From contig RFJX01000013.1 in the NCBI GenBank assembly GCA_003694425.1, forward strand, positions 1 to 5,909: a stretch of 5,909 nucleotides of DNA, read 5' to 3'. The DNA is from Gammaproteobacteria bacterium. GTDB lineage: Bacteria > Pseudomonadota > Gammaproteobacteria > J113. The translations under genes and the position numbers were made by a program. The notes under the pieces are model-generated. The model was given only the letters and a program-made list of their open reading frames with translations. It was not told the DNA's origin and ran no database searches. Below are positions 1 through 5,909 of the stretch, in pieces (positions within the stretch are counted from its first letter, which is position 1; each line of letters begins with the position of its first letter).

Positions 1-1
1 C

Positions 2-316
2 GATGCCATGAACCTCTCCCTGGAGACGGTGCGCGAGCTGGTGGCCCGGTCGGAGATCGACTTTCGCAGCCTGCGCGCGCAGGTGGACCGTCTGCTGGCG
101 CGCACGCCCCAGGTGTCGGTGGCCGAGGTGCTGGAGGCCTACCCCGCCGAACAGGGGCTGGGCTCGGTGGTGGGCCTGCTGGCCATGGCGGCACGCGAGG
201 GGATCCAAGGCGAGGCCCGCGACCGGGTCTGCTGGGAAGGCAAGGACGGTGCCACCCGCTGCGCCTGGATCCCCCGCCTCTATTTCGTGAGAGCGTCCCA
301 TGTCGGAAACGGATGA
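2..316 (+). CDS. jetA: JetA C-terminal end (DUF3375), kleisin-like Wadjet subunit, partial at left edge
   Basis: The frame is open from base 2 and ends at TGA 314-316, giving 104 residues. It matches what I recall of the DUF3375 C-terminus: a helical stretch with the D-F-x-x-L-R pattern, then SVAEVLEAYPAEQGLGSVVG (the family has an L-x-x-x-P-x-E-Q-G-L pattern here), and finally the closing I-P-R-L-Y-F-V-R. Full JetA proteins are around 480-500 residues, so about four fifths of the gene lies outside the window. The ATG at base 8 is an internal methionine, not a start. In the family JetA is the kleisin-like subunit that bridges the JetC ATPase heads and binds JetB. Its last residues after F-V-R (ASHVGNG) overlap the jetB start by 17 bases and look unconserved. 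Identity rests on the tail motif and on the perfect jetB-jetC-jetD context; the state of the rest of the protein is unknown. Confidence 0.9.
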   Translation, partial: DAMNLSLETVRELVARSEIDFRSLRAQVDRLLARTPQVSVAEVLEAYPAEQGLGSVVGLLAMAAREGIQGEARDRVCWEGKDGATRCAWIPRLYFVRASHVGNG

Positions 317-956
317 AGTCACCCCGGACTCCCCCGCCGAGGAGTCGCCGGAACCCACCGCGCTGTTCGGGGGCGACAGCGGCAGACTCCCTTTGGAGGC
401 GCGTCGGGTGCTGGTCCAGCTGCTCATCGGCCCGTCGCTCGACGGGCGTTGCCACGGCCACCTGTGGCCCGCCCTGCTGCAGCACCGCGATCTGGTGCGG
501 TCACGGCTGAACGACCTCTGTCTCGATCTGGTGCTGGACGCCGACCGCCAGGTGGCCTTCGTCCGCCAGGCCGACACCGGTGACCTCGAAGCCCCCATCC
601 TGCTGCGTCGGGCGCCGCTCACCTTCCTCGAATCGGCCCTGCTGCTCTTTCTGCGCGGCCAGCTGGCCGATGCCGAGCTGCGCGGCGAGCGGGCGGTGGT
701 CTCGCTGGAGGAGATGATGGCGCACATGCAGCTCTACGAGCGCCAGCTCAACACCGACCCCGCCGGCTTCGAACGGCGCGCCCGGGCCGCCATCGAGAAG
801 GTGAAGAAGAACAGCCTCATCGGCGCCATCCGCAACAGCGAGGGACGCTTCGAGATCTCGCCCACCCTGGGACTGCTCTTCTCCGCCGAACAGGTGGCCT
901 GGTTGTCACAGGTCTACGCCCGGCTGCGCGCAGCGAAGCAGGATGGTCCTTCGTGA
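300..956 (+). CDS. jetB: JetB (DUF4194), KITE/MukE-like Wadjet subunit
   Basis: A complete 218-residue protein of usual family length. The first 20 residues are acidic and proline-rich, probably disordered. The DUF4194 core then starts at ALFGGDSG (21-28), followed by VAFVRQ (85-90), RRAPLTFLESALLLFLR (103-119), a lysine-rich E-K-V-K-K (166-170) and FEISPTLGLLFSAEQV (184-199), all characteristic of the family. JetB is the winged-helix KITE-type subunit that binds the kleisin JetA in the SMC complex and acts in the cytoplasm. The ATG at 300 is preceded by a purine-rich GAGAG (289-293) at 6-nt spacing, a modest ribosome binding site inside jetA. The start overlaps jetA by 17 bases and the stop TGA (954-956) overlaps the jetC GTG by 4 bases, so translation of the three genes is probably coupled. 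No defects are seen. Confidence 0.95.
   Translation: MSETDEVTPDSPAEESPEPTALFGGDSGRLPLEARRVLVQLLIGPSLDGRCHGHLWPALLQHRDLVRSRLNDLCLDLVLDADRQVAFVRQADTGDLEAPILLRRAPLTFLESALLLFLRGQLADAELRGERAVVSLEEMMAHMQLYERQLNTDPAGFERRARAAIEKVKKNSLIGAIRNSEGRFEISPTLGLLFSAEQVAWLSQVYARLRAAKQDGPS
940..943 (+). promoter_or_regulatory. Shine-Dalgarno AGGA deciding the jetC GTG start
   Basis: AGGA lies inside the end of jetB, 9 nt ahead of the GTG at 953-955. It supports GTG 953 over the next in-frame methionine (residue 22, base 1016), which would remove the strand leading into the ATPase fold. The ATG at 943 is in a different frame. Confidence 0.6.
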
Positions 957-3900
957 CGGGTCAGGGCGCTCTGTTCCTCGATCTGGCCGGACTGGAGCGG
1001 CGGCGCCAGTTCCGCATGGAGCGGTTGCAGGTGTACAACTGGGGCACCTTCCAGGGGCTGCACGACATCGCCCTCGCCCGCCGCGGCCATCTCATCGTCG
1101 GCCGCTCCGGCTCGGGCAAGTCCACCCTGCTCGATGCCATCGCCGCCCTGCTCACCCCGCCCCAGTGGCTCAGCTTCAACGCCGCCGCGCGTGAAGGGGA
1201 CCGCAGTCGGCGCGACCGCAACCTGGCCAGCTATGTGCGCGGCGCATGGGGCAACCGCACCGACGAGGCCTCCGGCGAGATCGCCACCCACTACCTGCGC
1301 CGCGGCACCACCTGGTCGGCGCTGGCGCTCACCCTGGGCAACGAAGAGGGAAACAGGATCACCCTCATCCACCTCTACTGGGTGCGCGGTGCCACCACCG
1401 CCAACACCGAGGTACGCCGCCACTACATGATCGCCCGGCGCGACTTCGACATCGCCACCGAGCTGGACGGGTTCGACCTGGAGATACGCGCCCTCAAACG
1501 CCGCCTGCAGGAGCTGGACCATTTCGGCACCACCTTCCGCCCCTACGGCGAGCGCTTCCGCCGCCTGGTCGGCATCGAATCGGAACAGGCGCTCAAGCTG
1601 CTGCACAAGACCCAGTCGGCCAAGAACCTGGGCGATCTCAACGCCTTTCTGCGCGAGTTCATGCTCGACCGCCCGGAGACCTTCGCCGCCGCCGAGCGGC
1701 TGGTGCGGGAGTTCGCCGAGCTGGACGCCGCCCACCGCGAGGTGGTCACCGCCCGCCGTCAGGTGGAGACCCTGCGTCCGGCGCGCAAGGACCATGAGAC
1801 CCTCCTGGCCCTGGAAAAAGAGATGGCGCGCAACGAGCGGCTGCTGGCCGCCATCGACGGCTGGACCGACCGGCAACGGCTGGTGCTCATCGACCGGGCC
1901 ATCGAACAACGCCGGGGGAACGCGCTGGGGCTGGAAGGGGAGATCGGCGCCGGTGAAACGCTCCTGCGCCAGGCTCAGGAGACGCTGCGTGCGCTGGAGC
2001 TGGAGCACCGCGCCCTGGGGGGCGAGCGCATCGCCCGCCTGGAGGAGGAGCGCGGCCGTCTGGAACGTGCACGCGACGAGCGCATGAAGCGACGTGGCGT
2101 ACTGGAGGCGGACTGCAAGCGCCTCGGCTGGCCCCTCCCCGCTCAGGCCGCCGCCTTCGGCGAGCGGGTGATGGAGGCGCGCTCGCGGCTGGATCGGTGG
2201 CAGGCGCGGGAAGAGGAGCTGGAGCAGCAGCGCGACGGGCTGCGCGACCGCCGCACCACCCTCACCCGCGAGTTCACCGAGCTGCGCCGGGAGATCGAGG
2301 CGATGGAGCGCCAACCCTCCAACATCCCCGCGCAGATGCTGGAGCTGCGCGCCACCCTCGCCACAGCGCTGGATTGCGCCGAGAGCGAACTGCCCTTCGT
2401 GGGCGAGCTACTGCAGGTACGCGAGGAGGAGGCCGGGTGGCGCGGCGCCATCGAACGGGTGCTGCACGGCTTCGCCCTTTCCCTGCTGGTGGACAAGGCG
2501 CGCTACACCGCCCTCACCGAGTGGGTCAACGACCACCATCTAAGCGGCCGCCTGGTCTACTACCGGGTGGACGACGAGTGGCCGGTACCCGGTGCTACGC
2601 CGGATCCCCGTTCTCTCGTGCACAAGCTGGAGGTGCGCGAAACCGTGTTCCGCCCCTGGCTGGAGGCGGAGCTGCTCCGGCGCTTCGACTACGCCTGTGT
2701 GGACCACCTGCGCGATTTCCGCAAGCGGGAGCGGGCCCTCACCCGCACGGGCCAGGTACGCCACGGCCGCAGCCGCCACGAAAAGGACGATCGTCGCGCC
2801 ATCGACGACCGACGTTTCTGGGTACTGGGCTTCGACAACCGCGAAAAGCTGACCCACTTCAAGACGCGCGCAGGCGAGCTGGGCGCGCGCATCGCCCGCA
2901 TCGAACAGCAGCTCAGCGCACTGCAGCAGGCGCGGGAGCAGGAGCGCGGCGCCATCCAGGCCTGCACACGCATCGCCAACCTGGAGTGGCAGGAGGTGGA
3001 CGTGGCCACCGTGCTCGACCGCCTCACCGGCATCGATCGGGAGCTGCGCGACCTGCGCGAGCGCAACACCCAACTGCACGACATGGAAGGGCGGATTCAC
3101 AAGGCGCGCGAGGAGGTGGAGGCGCGTGACCAGGCGCTGCGTGAACGGCGCACCCGGTGGTCGGTCTTGCAGAACGAGATCGACGAACTCCAGCGCCAGC
3201 GATCCGAAACCGAACAGCGGCTGGCCGCCGTCTCCCGGACGGAGGCGGAGGTATGCCAGCTTCTGGAAGAGCGCTTCGCCCAGGCGGGCGCGCTCACCCT
3301 GCACAACCTCGACGAGCGCCGCCGCAAGGTGGAGCGGGCCATCCACGAAGCGCAGAAGAACCTGCAACACCGCCGTGCCGGCTGTGAAAAACGCATCGAA
3401 CAGGCATTTGCCGCCTTTCGGCACGAATGGCCCGAGGCGGCCATGGACATGGATGCCACCCTCGCCTCGGCGCCCGATTTCCTCGCCCTGCTCCAGCGGC
3501 TGGAGCACGACGGCCTGCCGCGTCACGAGAAGCGCTTCTTCGACATGCTGCGCGAGCAGAGCAGCGAAAACCTGGCGGCGCTCAACGCCCGCATCTCACA
3601 GGCGCGCAAGGAGATCCGGGAGCGCATGGAGCTGGTCAACGAGGGGCTGGCCGAGGCGGAGTTCAACCCCGGCACCCACCTGCAGATCGAGGTGAGTGAC
3701 CGCCACCTGCCGGAGGTACGTGCGTTCCACACCCAGGTGGCCGAGATCCTCAGCCACTCCTGGTCCACCGACCGGGAGCGGGCGGAGCGGCGCTTTGGAC
3801 GGCTCAAGGAGCTGGTGGACCGTTTCACCGGCGAACAGGCGCCGGCGCGGCGCTGGCGCGAGCTGGTGCTGGACGTGCGCCTGCACGTGGAGTTCATCGG

Positions 3901-4318
3901 CCGCGAACTGGATGCCGACGGGCGCGAGGTGGAGATCTACCGCTCCGGCGCCGGCAAATCGGGCGGTCAGCGCGAAAAGCTGGCCACCACCTGTCTGGCC
4001 GCGGCGCTGCGTTACCAGCTCGGCGGCAGCGAGGGGGGAGTTCCGGGCTATGGCGCGGTGGTGCTGGACGAGGCCTTCGCCAAGGCGGACAACGAGTTCA
4101 CCGAACTGGCCATGCGCATCTTCGAGCGTTTCGGTTTTCAGATGATCGTGGCCACCCCCCTGAAGGCAGTGATGACCCTGGAGCCTTTCATCGGCGGTGC
4201 CACCTTCGTGGAGATCGACGACCGCCATCACTCCGCCATCCTGGCCATCGAATACGACGAGGAGCACCAGCGCCTCGATCTGCCCCGCCAGCCCCATGTC
4301 GCAGCGTCCGTTGCTTAA
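953..4318 (+). CDS. jetC: JetC, SMC/MukB-like ATPase of type I Wadjet
   Basis: A complete 1121-residue protein of usual family length. The N-terminal head has NWGTF (29-33) and Walker A GRSGSGKST (50-58, catalytic-site K56), and the JetC-typical L-H-K-T-Q-S-A-K-N-L-G-D-L block begins at 217. A long charged coiled coil runs from about 255 to 460. The central hinge-like globule starts at LPFVGELL (480-487) and reaches about 630, with HEKDDR (609-614) and WVLGFDN (623-629). The returning coiled coil runs from about 635 to 900. The C-terminal head has the SGGQREK signature (1003-1009) and Walker B VVLDEAFA with D1039 and E1040. In this family JetC dimers use ATP to extrude DNA loops and so detect small circular DNA. 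The GTG start overlaps jetB by 4 bases; the TAA end overlaps jetD by 23 bases. Every ATPase motif is intact. SbcC or MukB is excluded by the neighbours and by the JetC-specific blocks. Confidence 0.96.
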   Translation: MTGQGALFLDLAGLERRRQFRMERLQVYNWGTFQGLHDIALARRGHLIVGRSGSGKSTLLDAIAALLTPPQWLSFNAAAREGDRSRRDRNLASYVRGAWGNRTDEASGEIATHYLRRGTTWSALALTLGNEEGNRITLIHLYWVRGATTANTEVRRHYMIARRDFDIATELDGFDLEIRALKRRLQELDHFGTTFRPYGERFRRLVGIESEQALKLLHKTQSAKNLGDLNAFLREFMLDRPETFAAAERLVREFAELDAAHREVVTARRQVETLRPARKDHETLLALEKEMARNERLLAAIDGWTDRQRLVLIDRAIEQRRGNALGLEGEIGAGETLLRQAQETLRALELEHRALGGERIARLEEERGRLERARDERMKRRGVLEADCKRLGWPLPAQAAAFGERVMEARSRLDRWQAREEELEQQRDGLRDRRTTLTREFTELRREIEAMERQPSNIPAQMLELRATLATALDCAESELPFVGELLQVREEEAGWRGAIERVLHGFALSLLVDKARYTALTEWVNDHHLSGRLVYYRVDDEWPVPGATPDPRSLVHKLEVRETVFRPWLEAELLRRFDYACVDHLRDFRKRERALTRTGQVRHGRSRHEKDDRRAIDDRRFWVLGFDNREKLTHFKTRAGELGARIARIEQQLSALQQAREQERGAIQACTRIANLEWQEVDVATVLDRLTGIDRELRDLRERNTQLHDMEGRIHKAREEVEARDQALRERRTRWSVLQNEIDELQRQRSETEQRLAAVSRTEAEVCQLLEERFAQAGALTLHNLDERRRKVERAIHEAQKNLQHRRAGCEKRIEQAFAAFRHEWPEAAMDMDATLASAPDFLALLQRLEHDGLPRHEKRFFDMLREQSSENLAALNARISQARKEIRERMELVNEGLAEAEFNPGTHLQIEVSDRHLPEVRAFHTQVAEILSHSWSTDRERAERRFGRLKELVDRFTGEQAPARRWRELVLDVRLHVEFIGRELDADGREVEIYRSGAGKSGGQREKLATTCLAAALRYQLGGSEGGVPGYGAVVLDEAFAKADNEFTELAMRIFERFGFQMIVATPLKAVMTLEPFIGGATFVEIDDRHHSAILAIEYDEEHQRLDLPRQPHVAASVA

Positions 4319-5465
4319 TCCCGACACCCTGCGCGAGCGGCTGCAGACCCGCTGCCGGCGACAGCGCGGTGCCTGGTTGCGCGGCGAGGGAGCATGGCCT
4401 GTGCGCCTGCCCCTGGGGTTGCCCGGCGAAGAGGATGCGCTGCGATACGGCGATCAGGTGCGCCGCTGGATAGCCGCCTGGTCGGCATGGAACGGCGCCG
4501 GCCGGGTGGAATGGGTGGAACGGCGCTGGCGCCGTTTGGGTACCCAGCGGTTGCCCGGCCACCTGGTGCTGGAGACGCCCGCCGAGGCCATGAGCCTGTG
4601 CGGCCTGGAACGGGAGTGGCGCCGCGCCGCCGATCGGCTACAGCAGCTCCGTCAGCGCTGGCCGCAACTGGAAGCCCTGGCCGCGCGTAGCTGGCCGGTG
4701 CTGGCCGAGTGGCCGGAGGGCGAGTTCGAACGGCTGCTGGCGCTCCTTCGCTGGCTGCAGGCCCATCCCGACTCGGGCCTGCTGATCCGTCAGCTTCCGG
4801 TCCCCGGCGTGGACAGCAAATGGCTGGAGGAGCACCGGCGGATCGTGGGCGACTGGCTGGCGGTGTTGCTGGGCAAGAAGGACGAAGAGGCGGATCTCCA
4901 CGCCCTGGCCGGCCTGCGCCGCCTTCCAAGGCGGCTGCGCTTGCGCCTGCTCGATAGCCGCCTGCGACAACGGCTCGGCGGGCTGGACGACATCGAGGCG
5001 CCGGTGGAAGAGCTCGCCCGACTGGCACTGCCGATCGAGCGGGTCTTCATCGTAGAGAACCTGCAAACCGGCCTGGCATTCGGCGATCTGCCGGGCGCGG
5101 TGGTGTTCATGAAACAGGGATTCGCGGTGGATCTGTTTGCCGACCTTCCGTGGCTGACATCGCTGCCGCTCTTCTACTGGGGCGACCTCGACACCAACGG
5201 CCTGGCCATCCTCTCCCGGCTGCGCAGCCACCTCCCCCACGCCCGATCCCTGCTCATGGACGAGGCCACCCTGCTGGCGCACCGGCGGTTGTGGTCCCAC
5301 GAAGCACACCCCGCCCGGGCGGCCGCCCTCCCCCATCTCACCCGGCGCGAGGCCGAGCTCTACCGCGCTCTGCGCGAAAATCGCTGGGGGCCGGGGACCC
5401 GCCTGGAACAAGAGCGTATCGACTGGGAATACGCCTGGCCACGCGTTGCCGCATGCGGTGGATGA
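4296..5465 (+). CDS. jetD: JetD (DUF3322 + DUF2220), Toprim-type nuclease of Wadjet
   Basis: The chosen ATG gives 389 residues, the usual length. The frame is open further upstream, but that stretch lies inside jetC and encodes low-complexity S/T/P sequence, whereas family similarity begins right after ATG 4296. No strong ribosome binding site is visible; the 23-base overlap with jetC suggests coupling. The DUF3322 region (about 10-195) includes VRLPLGLP (36-43), an R-L-G-T-Q-R-L-P stretch (80-87) and LPVPGVDSKWLEEH (167-180). The DUF2220 Toprim-like domain includes FIVEN (251-255, metal-binding E254) and YWGDLDTNG (294-302, D297 and D299), then SLLMDEATLLAH (318-329) and the C-terminal LEQERIDWEYAWPRV (370-384). 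In the family JetD cleaves circular DNA captured by JetABC. Catalytic acids are present. The last few residues (AACGG) may come from the neighbouring insertion sequence. N301 stands where I recall a histidine in most relatives. Confidence 0.95.
   Translation: MSQRPLLNPDTLRERLQTRCRRQRGAWLRGEGAWPVRLPLGLPGEEDALRYGDQVRRWIAAWSAWNGAGRVEWVERRWRRLGTQRLPGHLVLETPAEAMSLCGLEREWRRAADRLQQLRQRWPQLEALAARSWPVLAEWPEGEFERLLALLRWLQAHPDSGLLIRQLPVPGVDSKWLEEHRRIVGDWLAVLLGKKDEEADLHALAGLRRLPRRLRLRLLDSRLRQRLGGLDDIEAPVEELARLALPIERVFIVENLQTGLAFGDLPGAVVFMKQGFAVDLFADLPWLTSLPLFYWGDLDTNGLAILSRLRSHLPHARSLLMDEATLLAHRRLWSHEAHPARAAALPHLTRREAELYRALRENRWGPGTRLEQERIDWEYAWPRVAACGG
5449..5458. repeat. Perfect 10-bp palindrome CCGCATGCGG near the jetD end
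   Basis: CCGCATGCGG equals its own reverse complement. It lies in the last codons of jetD, one base before the inverted repeat at 5460-5489, and next to an imperfect 14-base palindrome at 5437-5450 centred on ACGCGT. It could mark an insertion or recombination junction, or be chance in GC-rich DNA. Confidence 0.5.
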
Positions 5466-5489
5466 CGGCTTCGCCAGAGGGCGTCATCC
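5460..5489 (+). repeat. 8-bp inverted repeat spanning the jetD stop and orfB start
   Basis: GGATGACG (5460-5467) is the exact reverse complement of CGTCATCC (5482-5489), with 14 bases between them; GGC-TTC-GCC (5467-5475) gives a competing small inner hairpin. The left arm contains both the jetD TGA (5463-5465) and the ATG (5462-5464) of the downstream OrfB frame. No T-run follows, so a classic intrinsic terminator is not supported. It may act as a weak RNA structure affecting coupling between the two frames, or be a remnant of an insertion sequence. The repeat itself is certain; its function is not. Confidence 0.6.
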
Positions 5490-5909
5490 GGGCATGTGCG
5501 TATGGAAAGGCCCGGGTGTGCCGCCTGTGGGGAGTGCCTCGTTCGACGCATTATGCGCGCCGTGCTGCCAAGAAACCCCCTGGCTGTGCGAAGCGCCGGG
5601 GTCGCAGGCCGACGTTGCCGGATGCTGTGCTGGTGGATGCCATACGCATGGTGCTGGCCGAGGCTGAGGCGCTGGGATTTCGTGGCGAGGGGTATCGCAA
5701 GGTCTGGGCCCGGCTGCGGTACTGGGGCATTGGGGTATCCAAGGAGCGCGTGCGGCGTTTGATGCGCGAGCACAGGCTGCAAGCGCCGCACCGTGCAGGC
5801 GATGCCCGAGGGCCGCAGGTGCATGATGGCAGCATCATTCCCGATGCGCCCAACCGGATGTGGGGCACCGATGCCACGCAGGTGGCAACCCGACTGGATG
5901 GCATGGCTA
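5462..5909 (+). CDS. IS3-family transposase OrfB, N-terminal part, open at right edge
   Basis: This frame has no stop up to the window end: 149 residues. It starts MTASPEGVIRACAYG, followed by VCRLWGVPRSTHYAR (19-33), the usual OrfB pattern (V-C-R-x-x-G-V-x-R-S-T-x-Y). A basic linker ending GRRPTLPD leads to the HTH_21 region GYRKVWARLR (77-86) to VSKERVRRLMREHRLQAP (92-109). HDGSIIPDAPNRMWGTDAT (121-139) opens the rve/DDE integrase core, D137 being the first catalytic aspartate; the other two acidic residues lie beyond the window. OrfB is the catalytic half of IS3-type transposases, normally made with OrfA by a -1 frameshift. No orfA is present here because jetD occupies the space. ATG 5462 overlaps the jetD stop as ATGA; an in-frame ATG at 5453 is an alternative. 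No convincing ribosome binding site is seen. Family assignment is firm; activity is doubtful without OrfA. Confidence 0.88.
   Translation, partial: MTASPEGVIRACAYGKARVCRLWGVPRSTHYARRAAKKPPGCAKRRGRRPTLPDAVLVDAIRMVLAEAEALGFRGEGYRKVWARLRYWGIGVSKERVRRLMREHRLQAPHRAGDARGPQVHDGSIIPDAPNRMWGTDATQVATRLDGMA
5462..5909 (+). mobile_element. IS3-family insertion sequence, left end apparently missing, right end outside window
   Basis: The only sign of the element is its OrfB coding sequence. A complete IS3 element has a terminal inverted repeat, about 300 bases of orfA and then overlapping orfB. Upstream of 5462 the DNA is good jetD coding sequence to about base 5447 (conserved WPRV), so neither orfA nor a left terminal repeat fits. 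The true boundary lies somewhere between about 5445 and 5465. By eye the GC content is somewhat lower than in the jet genes. The element is either left-truncated or a rearranged junction; which one depends on sequence to the right of the window. Confidence 0.6.

Noticed and set aside
914..2314. A 466-codon open frame on the - strand opposite the start of jetC
   Set aside because: It lies wholly antisense to conserved jetC motifs, has the L/A/G/Q/V-rich composition typical of the reverse of GC-rich coding DNA, and shows no recognisable domain.
2197..3129. A 310-codon + strand frame inside jetC
   Set aside because: Its translation is rich in A, G, R and P, typical of an out-of-frame reading of GC-rich DNA, while the jetC frame is clearly conserved here.
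2540..3526. A 328-codon open frame on the - strand opposite the middle of jetC
   Set aside because: It is the complement of the JetC hinge and coiled-coil coding sequence; its composition is a mirror of the sense codons and no motif or independent start signal is visible.
4315..5411. Overlapping - strand frames opposite jetD
   Set aside because: They are antisense shadows of a well-conserved DUF3322/DUF2220 gene, with no domain of their own.
5460..5489. Rho-independent terminator for the jet operon
   Set aside because: The inverted repeat is real but no T-rich tract follows and OrfB coding begins inside it, so a terminator call is not supported.
5823..5838. Small hairpin ATGATG-GCAG-CATCAT
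   Set aside because: It is a 6-bp stem inside conserved OrfB codons (HDGSII), explained by the protein sequence, with no T-run.
5360..5904. Two - strand frames opposite the jetD end and OrfB
   Set aside because: The + strand reading gives an unmistakable IS3 OrfB with HTH_21 and WGTDAT motifs; the - strand readings are S/R/P-rich with no motif.

Overview
The window carries the 3' part of a type I Wadjet (JetABCD) anti-plasmid defence operon on the + strand, followed directly by the front of an IS3-family transposase OrfB that runs off the right edge. Even, very high GC with G/C-rich third codon positions, together with the protein sequences, suggests a GC-rich proteobacterium, possibly a gammaproteobacterium. 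That placement is an inference from style, not from a marker gene.

Layout: 2-316 is the C-terminal end of jetA (DUF3375, kleisin-like), cut by the left window edge. 300-956 is jetB (DUF4194, KITE/MukE-like). 953-4318 is jetC (SMC/MukB-like ATPase with Walker A, a central hinge-like globule flanked by coiled coil, an SGGQ signature and Walker B). 4296-5465 is jetD (DUF3322 plus a Toprim-like DUF2220 nuclease domain). Successive genes overlap by 17, 4 and 23 bases, so they are almost certainly one transcript with coupled translation. No promoter is seen; it should lie upstream of jetA, outside the window.

How the genes work together (established for the family): JetA, JetB and JetC form an SMC-type loop-extruding motor that senses small closed circular DNA, and JetD is recruited to cleave it. 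All ATPase motifs and Toprim acidic residues that can be checked by eye are intact in JetC and JetD, so this part of the system looks functional. JetA cannot be judged beyond its last ~104 residues.

Right end: the jetD stop (TGA 5463-5465) overlaps the start of an IS3-type OrfB (ATG 5462-5464) in an ATGA arrangement. The OrfB frame stays open to the window end and shows the HTH_21 region and the first DDE aspartate. No orfA precedes it, because that space is jetD coding sequence, so the insertion sequence seems to have lost its left end at this junction. A palindrome and an 8-bp inverted repeat sit exactly at the junction, and the repeat contains both the jetD stop and the orfB start. This junction is the most unusual part of the window; the defence system itself is a known type.
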